Source: Heyndrickxia coagulans DSM 1 = ATCC 7050
Lineage (GTDB): Bacteria > Bacillota > Bacilli > Bacillales > Bacillaceae_C
Direction: 5' to 3'
Assembly: GCF_000290615.1 (NCBI RefSeq)
Contig: NZ_ALAS01000215.1
Coordinates: 1-58,921, forward strand
Length of the DNA: 58,921 nt
Each line of letters begins with the position of its first letter. Position 1 is the stretch's first letter. The notes beneath the pieces were generated by a model. It made no database searches. It had not been told where the DNA came from and worked only from the letters and a program-made list of their open reading frames with translations. Shown here piece after piece: positions 52,030-58,921 of this stretch. The translations under genes were made by a program, and so were the position numbers.

Positions 52030-52383
52030 TTATTTACGGAATACGGTTTTCTGTAAAATCAAGTTTACGACCGCCATGATGACCGCTACGATAAAAGCCA
52101 TGCCGAAGCTGTCAATTTCAAAACTTGCGCCCATCAGTTCATCCGTCAGCACAAGCGTAATCGCGTTGATGACGAGCAAAAAGATGCCCAGGGTGAGAAT
52201 CGTGATCGGCAATGTAAGCAAAATCAGGATCGGCCGCACCAAAATATTCAAAATGGACAAGACGAGGCTTGACATAACGGCAGCCCCGATATTTTCGACA
52301 TAAAAGCCATGAAAATAGCCGGAAAGGGCAATAAATAATACAGCATTGATCAAGATTCCAAGTAACCAGCGCATGATCATCAA
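52030..52383 (-). CDS. yvlD: Phage holin-like membrane protein YvlD
   Basis: 117 residues, four hydrophobic helices (residues ~3-22, 30-50, 56-80, 93-112), DUF360 / 'phage holin family' protein YvlD. In B. subtilis it belongs to the sigma-W envelope-stress operon yvlABCD. Start ATG 52383 or 52374; the ribosome-binding site AAAGG is modest. Downstream of yvlB with a 114-base gap where yvlC (PspC-like) would be in B. subtilis; no such gene is seen here. Confidence 0.88.
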   Translation of the reverse strand: MMIMRWLLGILINAVLFIALSGYFHGFYVENIGAAVMSSLVLSILNILVRPILILLTLPITILTLGIFLLVINAITLVLTDELMGASFEIDSFGMAFIVAVIMAVVNLILQKTVFRK

Positions 52384-52497
52384 ACCTTTTCTGTATGGTT
52401 CTTTTTACAGTATATAACGACACAGCTGCTGATGCCAGTAGCAGAGCAGGCACGCATCTTTTTTTCGCGGAATTTCTGCTCCCCGGCAAAAATGCGA

Positions 52498-53643
52498 TTA
52501 TGCTTCCGGGCTTTCTTCTTCCTCCAACTTTTGTTCGTTGATCGTAATGGACCCTGTTTTGGCATCGGCAAAAATGTATAATGCGGGCTCGGTGGTCCCT
52601 TTTCTGCTGAACCGCGCCACTTTCTGAATCATTTCTTTTCGTTCTTCATATTTCTCCATGCCTTGAAGGTCGATCGCAAAGTTGCCGAAGTTGGTTTTTC
52701 CTTCCCCATGTACGGAGATGTTTTCCGGGATGGTCATTTCAATGTTTCCGGAGACGGTCTTGCTGTGCAATGAATCGGCGCCCGGAGCCATTTTTACCGT
52801 AATATTGCCGTTAAAGGCTTCAAAGTCTGACCGCCTGCAAGCACCGTTCCACCGGATATCCCCGTTCATCGTCTGTGCTTCAACCTGCCCGATTGTATTT
52901 CCGTCAAAATCAATGGTGCCGTTTCCCGTTTCGACTTCCGCCGTTTCCAAATCGGCATGTTCCACAAGTACTTTTCCGTGGAGTGTTTTCACTTTTAACT
53001 GGTCTGCCTGAATGTCTTTCACCTGGACGTTTCCATTGAAAGTGCTCAACGTGATTTTCCGGTAGCGGGACGCCGGAACGTAAACGGCAGTATCCACTTT
53101 CATCCATTTGGATTGCGTAGAAAACACAAGCCTGCCGCCCTCCACCGAAAACGTGCTATTGTTGAGCAGAAAACTGCGGGCATCTTCCCTGTCATTGGTA
53201 CGGTACACTTTTGCCTGACATTCCACTCGCACATCTTCCTGATCCCATTGTTTAAACGTTAAATGCCCGTTTGCGATATCCAATTCAATCATATCGGTTT
53301 CCGGCAGGCTTTGCTGGAAGACATGGGAGACTTCGGCAGACTGGCCCAGCTGAAGATCAAAGTCCTTTATTTTTTTCAGCGCGCCGCCGACAAGATCAAA
53401 CAGTTTTTCTTTCGTTTCATTAATATTCCGGTCTGCATCCCGGAACTTTTTCTGCCCGGTTGTGCTCCCAGCCTCTCCGCTGCCGCCGTTTGCATCCTGT
53501 TTCCCGCTTTCTGCCGGATCCTCTTTCGGCGCCATTTCGCCCGCCTCTTCCCGGTCCAAAGCCTCCAACAGCGTTAGCGCCTCATCCGTCGACAACTTCC
53601 CGTCCTTCACCATATCCAAAATCCGTTTTCGTTTGTTTTCCAT
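52498..53643 (-). CDS. yvlB: DUF4097 beta-strand-repeat protein YvlB
   Basis: 381 residues. N-terminal helical SHOCT-like/YvlB segment (MENKRKRILDMVKDGKLSTDEAL), an acidic linker (about 35-75), then a DUF4097 beta-helix-like domain (about 120-345) of repeating short strands (NGNVQVKDIQ, TMNGDIRWNG, FNGNITVKM, VSGNIEMTI). Possibly a soluble sensor or scaffold of membrane stress; the function is not known. Corresponds to B. subtilis YvlB (365). ATG 53643, with AGGAGG upstream, and a sigma-W-like promoter. Confidence 0.9.
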   Translation of the reverse strand: MENKRKRILDMVKDGKLSTDEALTLLEALDREEAGEMAPKEDPAESGKQDANGGSGEAGSTTGQKKFRDADRNINETKEKLFDLVGGALKKIKDFDLQLGQSAEVSHVFQQSLPETDMIELDIANGHLTFKQWDQEDVRVECQAKVYRTNDREDARSFLLNNSTFSVEGGRLVFSTQSKWMKVDTAVYVPASRYRKITLSTFNGNVQVKDIQADQLKVKTLHGKVLVEHADLETAEVETGNGTIDFDGNTIGQVEAQTMNGDIRWNGACRRSDFEAFNGNITVKMAPGADSLHSKTVSGNIEMTIPENISVHGEGKTNFGNFAIDLQGMEKYEERKEMIQKVARFSRKGTTEPALYIFADAKTGSITINEQKLEEEESPEA

Positions 53644-53676
53644 GGGGGGCCTCCTTTTTTATACCTACAACACTCT

Positions 53677-53703
53677 TACGAAAAACAGGAAAGCAAAGTT
53701 TCT
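53677..53703 (-). promoter_or_regulatory. Sigma-W-like promoter of yvlB-yvlD
   Basis: On the minus strand: AGAAAC (53698-53703), 17-base spacer, CGTA (53677-53680), 33 bases before the start codon. Close to the sigma-W consensus TGAAAC-N16/17-CGTA; the yvl operon is a known sigma-W target in B. subtilis. Confidence 0.65.
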
Positions 53704-54015
53704 GTTTTGACCTAATATCTATAGCATATTTGAATGCAAATAAAAATTCAAATGCATACTGAAAAACGTAAAAAATAAGTTAAAACATCCGATTTTTAAT
53801 AATTCTGTTGAAATCTACAATAATTTTCGTATTCAAATTTGTTACTCTCAGATATCTGGCTGAACGACTCAGATAAAGTTAAATAAAAGCCCAAATCTGG
53901 TCATCAAAATATAAAATATTTGTTAAAAAATTCAGTTAAATAATCTCAAGTTACCGGTTTTTATCTTTGCTCAAAATTTTATCCAGCATGTCTTTTGTAG
54001 CAGGCTCAATATACA
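53704..54015. other. AT-rich boundary region
   Basis: About 310 bases without a gene, markedly AT-rich, where the base composition changes from the CCGG-rich core to the AT-rich teichoic acid genes. Confidence 0.5.
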
Positions 54016-54043
54016 AAGAAAGCGCCTTTTCGAGGCACTTTTT
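54016..54043 (-). terminator. Terminator of the teichoic acid operon
   Basis: AAAGTGCCT/AGGCGCTTT stem (one U-G) followed by TTTCTTTG on the minus strand, right after the glycosyltransferase stop. Confidence 0.65.
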
Positions 54044-54046
54044 TAT

Positions 54047-55597
54047 TCATTTTATCTTAAGGGCAATATTAGAGTTAACAGTTGTATAGAAAGTGTAATT
54101 TCGCCCTTCATAAGTGATTTTATTTTCGTTGATTCTTCTTATATTTGTTTTTTCGTATCCATTGTATCGCAAATATATTGTAAAACTCGAAGTCGGAAGG
54201 GGTTTTAATTCCTCCATATTCACCACTAAATGGGCAGTTCCATTTTCATCAATATCTACAGGATAAGCTTTTTGGTACAGTGCATTCTGTTTATCAACAA
54301 ACAAAACATCTTTCACTTTGTCTACATAGTCCCCATAAACACTAAATATTAAATGGTAGCAATCCCCTTCAAAATAATCTTTTTGAAAAACAGCAAGCAT
54401 TGAAACTCTGATGAATTTATATTTTTCATCTTTCAAAGGGGAAACAACATAAGGAAGCTGGTTTTTAATTAATACATCCTTTACCTTCTCCCCCTTTTCC
54501 CATTTGAACAATTTTTCAATATCGTCATATCGACCTTCTTTAAAAAGTTCATACGCGGCTTTGTTAATTGGTTTGAAAAAGTTTTCCGAAAAATCGTATC
54601 TTAATTTTTGGGTTGTTTTTAGTACTTCCTCAAAAATATTGAAATAAGTACTTTTGTTTTTGCTCTTTAAAAAATGTTGCCTGTTAAAGAGCCGAGTAAT
54701 GGAGTCAAATTCGTATAATCGATTTAATATCATTTTTTCTTTCTCTACATCTAAACGTTTCTTGATAACATAATTGATTACCGCAATATTGCTCTCCATT
54801 TTCTCTGTAATATCCGTTTTCTTTGTTAAAGAACCATTATTTTCATCCAACCTATTTAGATAATAAATTGGCACAGTTGTTGTGGAGATTGCTTTACAAT
54901 TAATAAGAACATCTATAAAAAATTGTTTATCCTCTGCAAATCGCATTTCAGGGAATCTTATTTTATTTTCCTTTAATAACTTTGTTCTCATCATTCTGGC
55001 TCTCGGTCCTAAATGTTGAAAAATATGTGGGATTGAAAATGGAGAAACACTTCTTCTTTCCTCACACGACTCATGTTCCCCTACAATTTTATTCCCCTTC
55101 GAATTCACTTCTATCGTTTTGCCTACAATATAGTCGTCCCCTGTTTTCTCTAAAATATCATACATTTCTTTTATGCCATTTGGATCGAGCCAGTCATCAG
55201 CATCCAAAAACGTTATATAATCTGCATTTGACAATTTTATTCCCAAATTTCTAGGCTGAGCAGGTGTCCCTGTATTTTTCTTCAAAAAAACAACTACAAT
55301 GTTTGAATATTTTTCACTGAATTCCAATAAGATTTTCCTAGAATTATCGTTCGAACAATCATCCACTAGAATATACTCAATATTTTCAAAGCCAATCGTT
55401 TGATTAATCACTGACTTGATTGTCTTTTCTAAATTTTTCTCCGCATTATAAACCGGCGTCACTACTGTTACCTTAGGATAAACATTTGTTTTCAAAAAAT
55501 ATTTTTTATTTTTAACAAAGTAACCTTCCAAATTATACTTAATATTATTTTGCCTCTCGAAAGCCTTCCTCTTTTCCAACAGTTGTTTTTCGTCCAC
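54047..55597 (-). CDS. Family 2 glycosyltransferase, TarS-like wall teichoic acid glycosyltransferase
   Basis: 516 residues. N-terminal GT-A domain (about 40-280): VTVVTPVYNAEKNLEKTIKS, ILVDDCSNDNS, GTPAQPRNLGI, metal motif DADDW (132-136), and FAEDKQFFIDVLINCKAIS. The overall plan, with PRN after a G-x-P loop and AEDxxF, then a long linker and a beta-rich C-terminal region, resembles S. aureus TarS/TarP, which attach GlcNAc to wall teichoic acid. The sugar added here is not known. GTG start at 55597 with a weak GGGAT ribosome-binding site. AT-rich codon use; it follows the tagG-like gene by 45 bases. Confidence 0.8.
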   Translation of the reverse strand: MDEKQLLEKRKAFERQNNIKYNLEGYFVKNKKYFLKTNVYPKVTVVTPVYNAEKNLEKTIKSVINQTIGFENIEYILVDDCSNDNSRKILLEFSEKYSNIVVVFLKKNTGTPAQPRNLGIKLSNADYITFLDADDWLDPNGIKEMYDILEKTGDDYIVGKTIEVNSKGNKIVGEHESCEERRSVSPFSIPHIFQHLGPRARMMRTKLLKENKIRFPEMRFAEDKQFFIDVLINCKAISTTTVPIYYLNRLDENNGSLTKKTDITEKMESNIAVINYVIKKRLDVEKEKMILNRLYEFDSITRLFNRQHFLKSKNKSTYFNIFEEVLKTTQKLRYDFSENFFKPINKAAYELFKEGRYDDIEKLFKWEKGEKVKDVLIKNQLPYVVSPLKDEKYKFIRVSMLAVFQKDYFEGDCYHLIFSVYGDYVDKVKDVLFVDKQNALYQKAYPVDIDENGTAHLVVNMEELKPLPTSSFTIYLRYNGYEKTNIRRINENKITYEGRNYTFYTTVNSNIALKIK

Positions 55598-55642
55598 AAT
55601 AATCCCAGCCTTTTTTAGATATTCCTCTTATAAAAGGTTAAC

Positions 55643-56446
55643 TTAAAGAAAGTCAACAAACCGATTTCTAAATTTTACATGTAAGATACAACCTATAATA
55701 AAAATAAAAATGGTCATTCCCCAATAATATAATGTATAGTGCCAATGATCAATAAAATACCATCCTCCATTTCCGAGTAATGAGTATCGATAACCTTCAA
55801 TGACATAATAAAACGGATTAAGCTTTAAAACTGCTTGTATTTTGGGAGAAAGTGTATTAGGATTCCATAAAATTGGTGTAAGATAAATCATCATTCTCAT
55901 AAGAGCTTGAACTATATTTTGTACATCCCGAACAATAGTCGATAAAGTTGAAGTAACAAGGGACAATCCAAATACAAAAATATAGACGCTAATAAAGTAA
56001 TAGGGTATACCAATATAATAAATAGAAACCGGATATCCCTTTAAATTTAAGGCCACAATAACAATCGCTAAAAGCATGAAATGTTGATAAGACTTAGACA
56101 AAATCACATAACTGGGAATGGCACTTAGTGGAAAATTCATCTTCGCTACCATTTTAATTCTTGTATAAACAGATCTAGAACCCTGCAAGACAGAAGGGTA
56201 AATAAAAAACCATACAGATATACCCGAAAGCATCCATGGAATAAATTGAGGGCGAGGATGCCCTCCTCTAATACCAAAACCGAATACAAACCAATATATA
56301 GATATTTGAATCATCGGGTTAATGATTTCCCACAAAACTCCCAGGTAATTACTTTTATTTTGGCTTCTCATTTCATAAGCCGACAATCTAAGGATTAGAT
56401 AAAAACTATTTATTTGTTCCCTTATGACAATAATAGCTGATTTCAT
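55643..56446 (-). CDS. tagG: Teichoic acid ABC exporter permease TagG
   Basis: 267-residue ABC-2-type permease with six hydrophobic helices; exports undecaprenyl-linked wall teichoic acid polymer. Family blocks: YLGVLWEIINPMIQISIYWFVFG near residues 34-56, MNFPLSAIPSYVILSKSYQHF, and LTPILWNPNTL..L..LNPFYYVIEGYR. The ATG overlaps the tagF stop by four bases. The ATPase partner TagH is not next to it; it may be outside the window. Confidence 0.92.
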   Translation of the reverse strand: MKSAIIVIREQINSFYLILRLSAYEMRSQNKSNYLGVLWEIINPMIQISIYWFVFGFGIRGGHPRPQFIPWMLSGISVWFFIYPSVLQGSRSVYTRIKMVAKMNFPLSAIPSYVILSKSYQHFMLLAIVIVALNLKGYPVSIYYIGIPYYFISVYIFVFGLSLVTSTLSTIVRDVQNIVQALMRMMIYLTPILWNPNTLSPKIQAVLKLNPFYYVIEGYRYSLLGNGGWYFIDHWHYTLYYWGMTIFIFIIGCILHVKFRNRFVDFL

Positions 56447-58590
56447 ATTTCTTTCCTTCCTAGAAAAACGCGGTTTACGACTTTTTCAGATGATCTTCCG
56501 GATTCCAAATAACAGAATTGTTTATAAAAAACACTAAAAGACTCCGGAAGTTTATAGCCATTCGCATCAAGCTTTTTAATTTCATTAATGATTTCATCAG
56601 TTGTTTTTACTAGCGGCCCTGGTGCGCTCTTTTCAAAGTCAAAATAGAAACCACGTAATTTGTCACGGTACTCATCAATATCATAAACAAAAAAGATCAT
56701 TGGCCGCTTTAGGATTGCATAGTCAAAGAACACGGATGAATAATCTGTAATTAATAAATCGGCTAAGAGGTACAATTCCCGGATATCCTCATGATTAGAG
56801 AAATCATAAGCAAACCCAGTATAAAGCTTTAGATCCAGTTTGCTGGCAACAAGATAGTGCATCCGCATCACAATGATATATTGATCACCTAATTTCTCCT
56901 TAAGTTTTTCCAAATCTAATGCCAAGTCAAACTTATACTTGCCTTTCCCATAATACTTATTGTCTCTCCATGTCGGAGCATATAAAATAATTTTTTTATC
57001 TTCCGGGAGCCCGTATTTGAGTTTCAAAGCCCGTATTTCTTCAGGGTGATTTTTTTTGAAAAGAAAATCGTTACGAGGATACCCCGTCTCAAGTATTTCC
57101 TTGTCAAAGCGGAAAGCTCGTCTGAAAATTTCAGTAGAATAAGCATTTGGAGAAATAAGGTAGTCCCAATGGCTCGCTTCTTTAAGGAAATTACGTTTAT
57201 ATTTCTCAGTTGTTGTGCCGGGCATATGAACTTCTTCCATATCAGCAGCCAGTTTTTTTAACGGCGTCCCATGCCAGGTTTGAAGATAGACTGTATGAGC
57301 CGGCTTCGGTATCCAAAGCGGCATTCTGCTGTTCACAACCCAGTATCTTGCCCTCGCCATAGCAAACAGCCATCTGATTGAAAGACGTTTTACAACAATT
57401 AAATCCCTATTCTCAAAATTAAAAGAAAACCTCCTATCAACACTCCAATATAATTTATACCCCGGGTACTTTTCTTTCATGTATTCGTAAATAGCACGAG
57501 GGTTATCACTATACTGTTTTCCAAGAAAGCTTTCGAACATAACGAGCTTTTTATTTGCCGGAAACATTCCAACAAATTTAAATGCAAACTGATATGCTCG
57601 TTTCGTATATCTGCTTCTTTTAATTTTCCGTATCCTTCTCTTCACAATTAATTTCAGGTGAGTAGAATAGCGGTAATCATCTACAGAAATTGATAAAAAC
57701 TTCTTTTTCTTGGTTCTGGTCACAAGCAGTTTTTTCTTTTGACCATTATATTTTTTAATGTATTTTTGTCCTTTACTAAATGGGCTGTCCGGAATAAATT
57801 TTAAACGTGCCGATTCTTTTACCTCTCCGTCTACATTTATTTTTAAATACGATTTATATCGGACTTTTCCTTCCCCTAAGAGAGCGATATCTTGAGACTT
57901 TATTTCGACATAAAAGCCTGCATGACTAAAATCTAATCCATGATGGCCATAATCTTTGGTTAAATCCTCACGATTAATAAATTGAGCCGGGTATTTAATT
58001 TCAATTTCCTGCTTTTTATTCCTTAAAATAAATTCTCTCTCTTCTAACCGATCTTTTCCTGTTGGATCTACAACAAAGCCACTCAAAGAAATTAGCCCTG
58101 TCTTATCAATGGACACTCTTTCAACTTTCGCAATTACTCTTGGATCCTTTATCCGAAATGAAACATTTCCTTTGTTTGTTGAAAAAGGTAAAAAAATTTT
58201 ATTTTCTTGCCGATTCACATAATATAATAACTCAATATGCTGAGTATTACTCCTTAATCGAAACCTGAAAGGCTCTCCTGTTTCTTCATCTTCTTCAGTG
58301 TCCAGTTCTGTTATTTTCTCTTTTGTTAAATATACATCCCAAATATCGTCAAAAAGCACGAAGTGATCAAGCTCTTTTTTTTCTATCTTTGAACAAACTA
58401 CACAAACTTCCCCGCTTTTTGATAGTTCTTGTATGCTATATGTTTTTTTCAACCCTCTATAACGGCTAACAAGGGTAAGTTGCAGCGGAGACTGGTCTTC
58501 AGCAATATACAATGGAACATATATTTCGAGCAAATAATCATCATGCTGAAATTTTAGTTCTTTCAAAGTACATCTTTTTGTTTCCACCAT
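56443..58590 (-). CDS. tagF: CDP-glycerol glycerophosphotransferase (TagF-like polymerase)
   Basis: 715 residues. The C-terminal part (about 350-710) is the glycerophosphotransferase domain: LQTWHGTPLKKLAADME with the catalytic His, ISPNAYSTEIFRRAF, GYPRNDFLF, ILYAPTWRDN and ITDYSSVFFDYAILKRP. The long N-terminal part (1-340) is beta-rich and basic towards its end (RRIRKIKRSRYTKR), fitting membrane attachment. It polymerises glycerol phosphate (or a related CDP-polyol) onto the teichoic acid linkage unit. Start ATG 58590 with GGGAGGAG about 11 bases upstream. First gene of an operon with tagG and a glycosyltransferase. Whether it is a primase or a polymerase cannot be decided. Confidence 0.88.
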   Translation of the reverse strand: MVETKRCTLKELKFQHDDYLLEIYVPLYIAEDQSPLQLTLVSRYRGLKKTYSIQELSKSGEVCVVCSKIEKKELDHFVLFDDIWDVYLTKEKITELDTEEDEETGEPFRFRLRSNTQHIELLYYVNRQENKIFLPFSTNKGNVSFRIKDPRVIAKVERVSIDKTGLISLSGFVVDPTGKDRLEEREFILRNKKQEIEIKYPAQFINREDLTKDYGHHGLDFSHAGFYVEIKSQDIALLGEGKVRYKSYLKINVDGEVKESARLKFIPDSPFSKGQKYIKKYNGQKKKLLVTRTKKKKFLSISVDDYRYSTHLKLIVKRRIRKIKRSRYTKRAYQFAFKFVGMFPANKKLVMFESFLGKQYSDNPRAIYEYMKEKYPGYKLYWSVDRRFSFNFENRDLIVVKRLSIRWLFAMARARYWVVNSRMPLWIPKPAHTVYLQTWHGTPLKKLAADMEEVHMPGTTTEKYKRNFLKEASHWDYLISPNAYSTEIFRRAFRFDKEILETGYPRNDFLFKKNHPEEIRALKLKYGLPEDKKIILYAPTWRDNKYYGKGKYKFDLALDLEKLKEKLGDQYIIVMRMHYLVASKLDLKLYTGFAYDFSNHEDIRELYLLADLLITDYSSVFFDYAILKRPMIFFVYDIDEYRDKLRGFYFDFEKSAPGPLVKTTDEIINEIKKLDANGYKLPESFSVFYKQFCYLESGRSSEKVVNRVFLGRKEI

Positions 58591-58733
58591 ATGTATTTTA
58601 ACTCCTCCCGGAAGCAGAATTCCTACTATGCTAATACAAATATGTAATTAAATTATAACTGGAATTCCCAGTAGATTATTGATTCTAAAGACTTGAAAAA
58701 TCAGTAATCCTGTTCATGTCGAAATTATCTTCT
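58591..58733 (-). promoter_or_regulatory. Promoter region of the tagF operon
   Basis: AT-rich 143 bases. A minus-strand TATAAT lies at about 58653-58658, next to an imperfect ACTGG/CCAGT palindrome; no clear -35. Confidence 0.35.
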
Positions 58734-58921
58734 TTAATGTACTGCAATCTCTTCAGTGTAAAAAGCTGCAGGTCGAAGTTCTAATTGCTCATATTCTTCC
58801 CAAAAGCTCTCGAAGCCTTCATAAAATTATACTTCATTTTTTCAGACCCCACCACTACCCGGTCAAAATGGGCATACACTTTTTTAAACCGCTTCAATGC
58901 ACGCTTGCCCCTCGTGCGGAT
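58734..58921 (-). pseudogene. 3' end of a disrupted gene, possibly teichoic acid transferase
   Basis: Reading from the window edge on the minus strand gives RALKRFKKVYAHFDRVVVGS and then EKMKYNFMKA before a stop at 58781-58783. A shift near TTTT at 58823-58826 opens a second frame (GFESFWEEYEQLELRPAAFY) that ends at 58734. The first part resembles the acceptor-side region of TagB/TarL-type glycerophosphotransferases; the second is unrecognised. Either a frameshift or a truncation; the 5' part lies outside the window. Confidence 0.4.

Overview
The window reads as chromosome of a Gram-positive, endospore-forming Bacillales bacterium. Gene order in long blocks matches Bacillus subtilis (hemEHY with hmoB; ecsAB-hit-trpP-yhaH-scoC-yhaI-prsA-yhaLMNO; yhaR-yhaX-yheABCD; clpP-crh-whiA-yvcK-rapZ-nudF-trxB-yvcD; ppaX-lgt-hprK; yvlBD). 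Sporulation markers are present (an alpha/beta SASP gene with a sigma-G promoter, a YjcZ-type 30-residue gene, YhaL, YheC/YheD). The fairly GC-rich, CCGG-rich codon style and the gene combination suggest a Heyndrickxia/Weizmannia coagulans-like species; that species call is inference.

Layout: 1-4.8 kb, coproporphyrin-dependent haem synthesis (hemE-hemH-hemY, minus strand) diverging from the haem monooxygenase hmoB. 5.1-8.0 kb, a membrane permease followed by an M20 amidohydrolase. 8.3-21.4 kb, ecsAB, hit, trpP (with a TRAP-type leader), yhaH, scoC, yhaI, a tiny YjcZ gene, prsA and the yhaM-yhaN-yhaO nuclease operon. 21.5-24.3 kb, ycgR-ycgQ and a TerC-family exporter. 24.3-28.1 kb, yhzC, yhaR, yhaX, yheA and yheB. 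28.4-33.7 kb, four consecutive YheC/YheD-type ATP-grasp genes interrupted by a structured ~50-bp tandem repeat. 33.8-36.7 kb, a PucR-type regulator, msmX and an SASP gene. 36.7-40.1 kb, fumC and an Rpn (PD-(D/E)XK) nuclease gene followed by tandem stand-alone copies of its C-terminal tail. 40.4-46.7 kb, tRNA-Arg(CCG), clpP under CtsR, crh, whiA, yvcK, rapZ, nudF and trxB. 46.9-53.6 kb, yvcD, yvoF, ppaX, lgt, hprK, yvlD and yvlB with a sigma-W-like promoter. 54.0 kb to the end, a visibly AT-rich wall teichoic acid locus (TarS-like glycosyltransferase, TagG permease, TagF polymerase) and the broken end of another gene.

How genes work together: HprK, PpaX and Crh form the HPr/Crh serine-phosphorylation circuit, next to the RapZ/YvcK/WhiA central-metabolism regulators; MsmX energises sugar ABC importers; Lgt lipidates lipoproteins such as PrsA encoded here; EcsAB and ScoC control secretion and exoprotein production.

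The most interesting signal is the Rpn locus at 38.5-40.1 kb. The nuclease gene contains an internal ATG with a near-ideal Shine-Dalgarno sequence in front of its C-terminal tail, the arrangement of an intragenic antitoxin. Two intact separate copies of that tail and one decayed copy follow directly downstream, with varying numbers of 4-residue repeats. Other points of note are the 50-bp hairpin repeat array, a palindromic repeat shared by two intergenic regions, the TRAP site at trpP, and a Shine-Dalgarno-sequestering hairpin before the permease gene.
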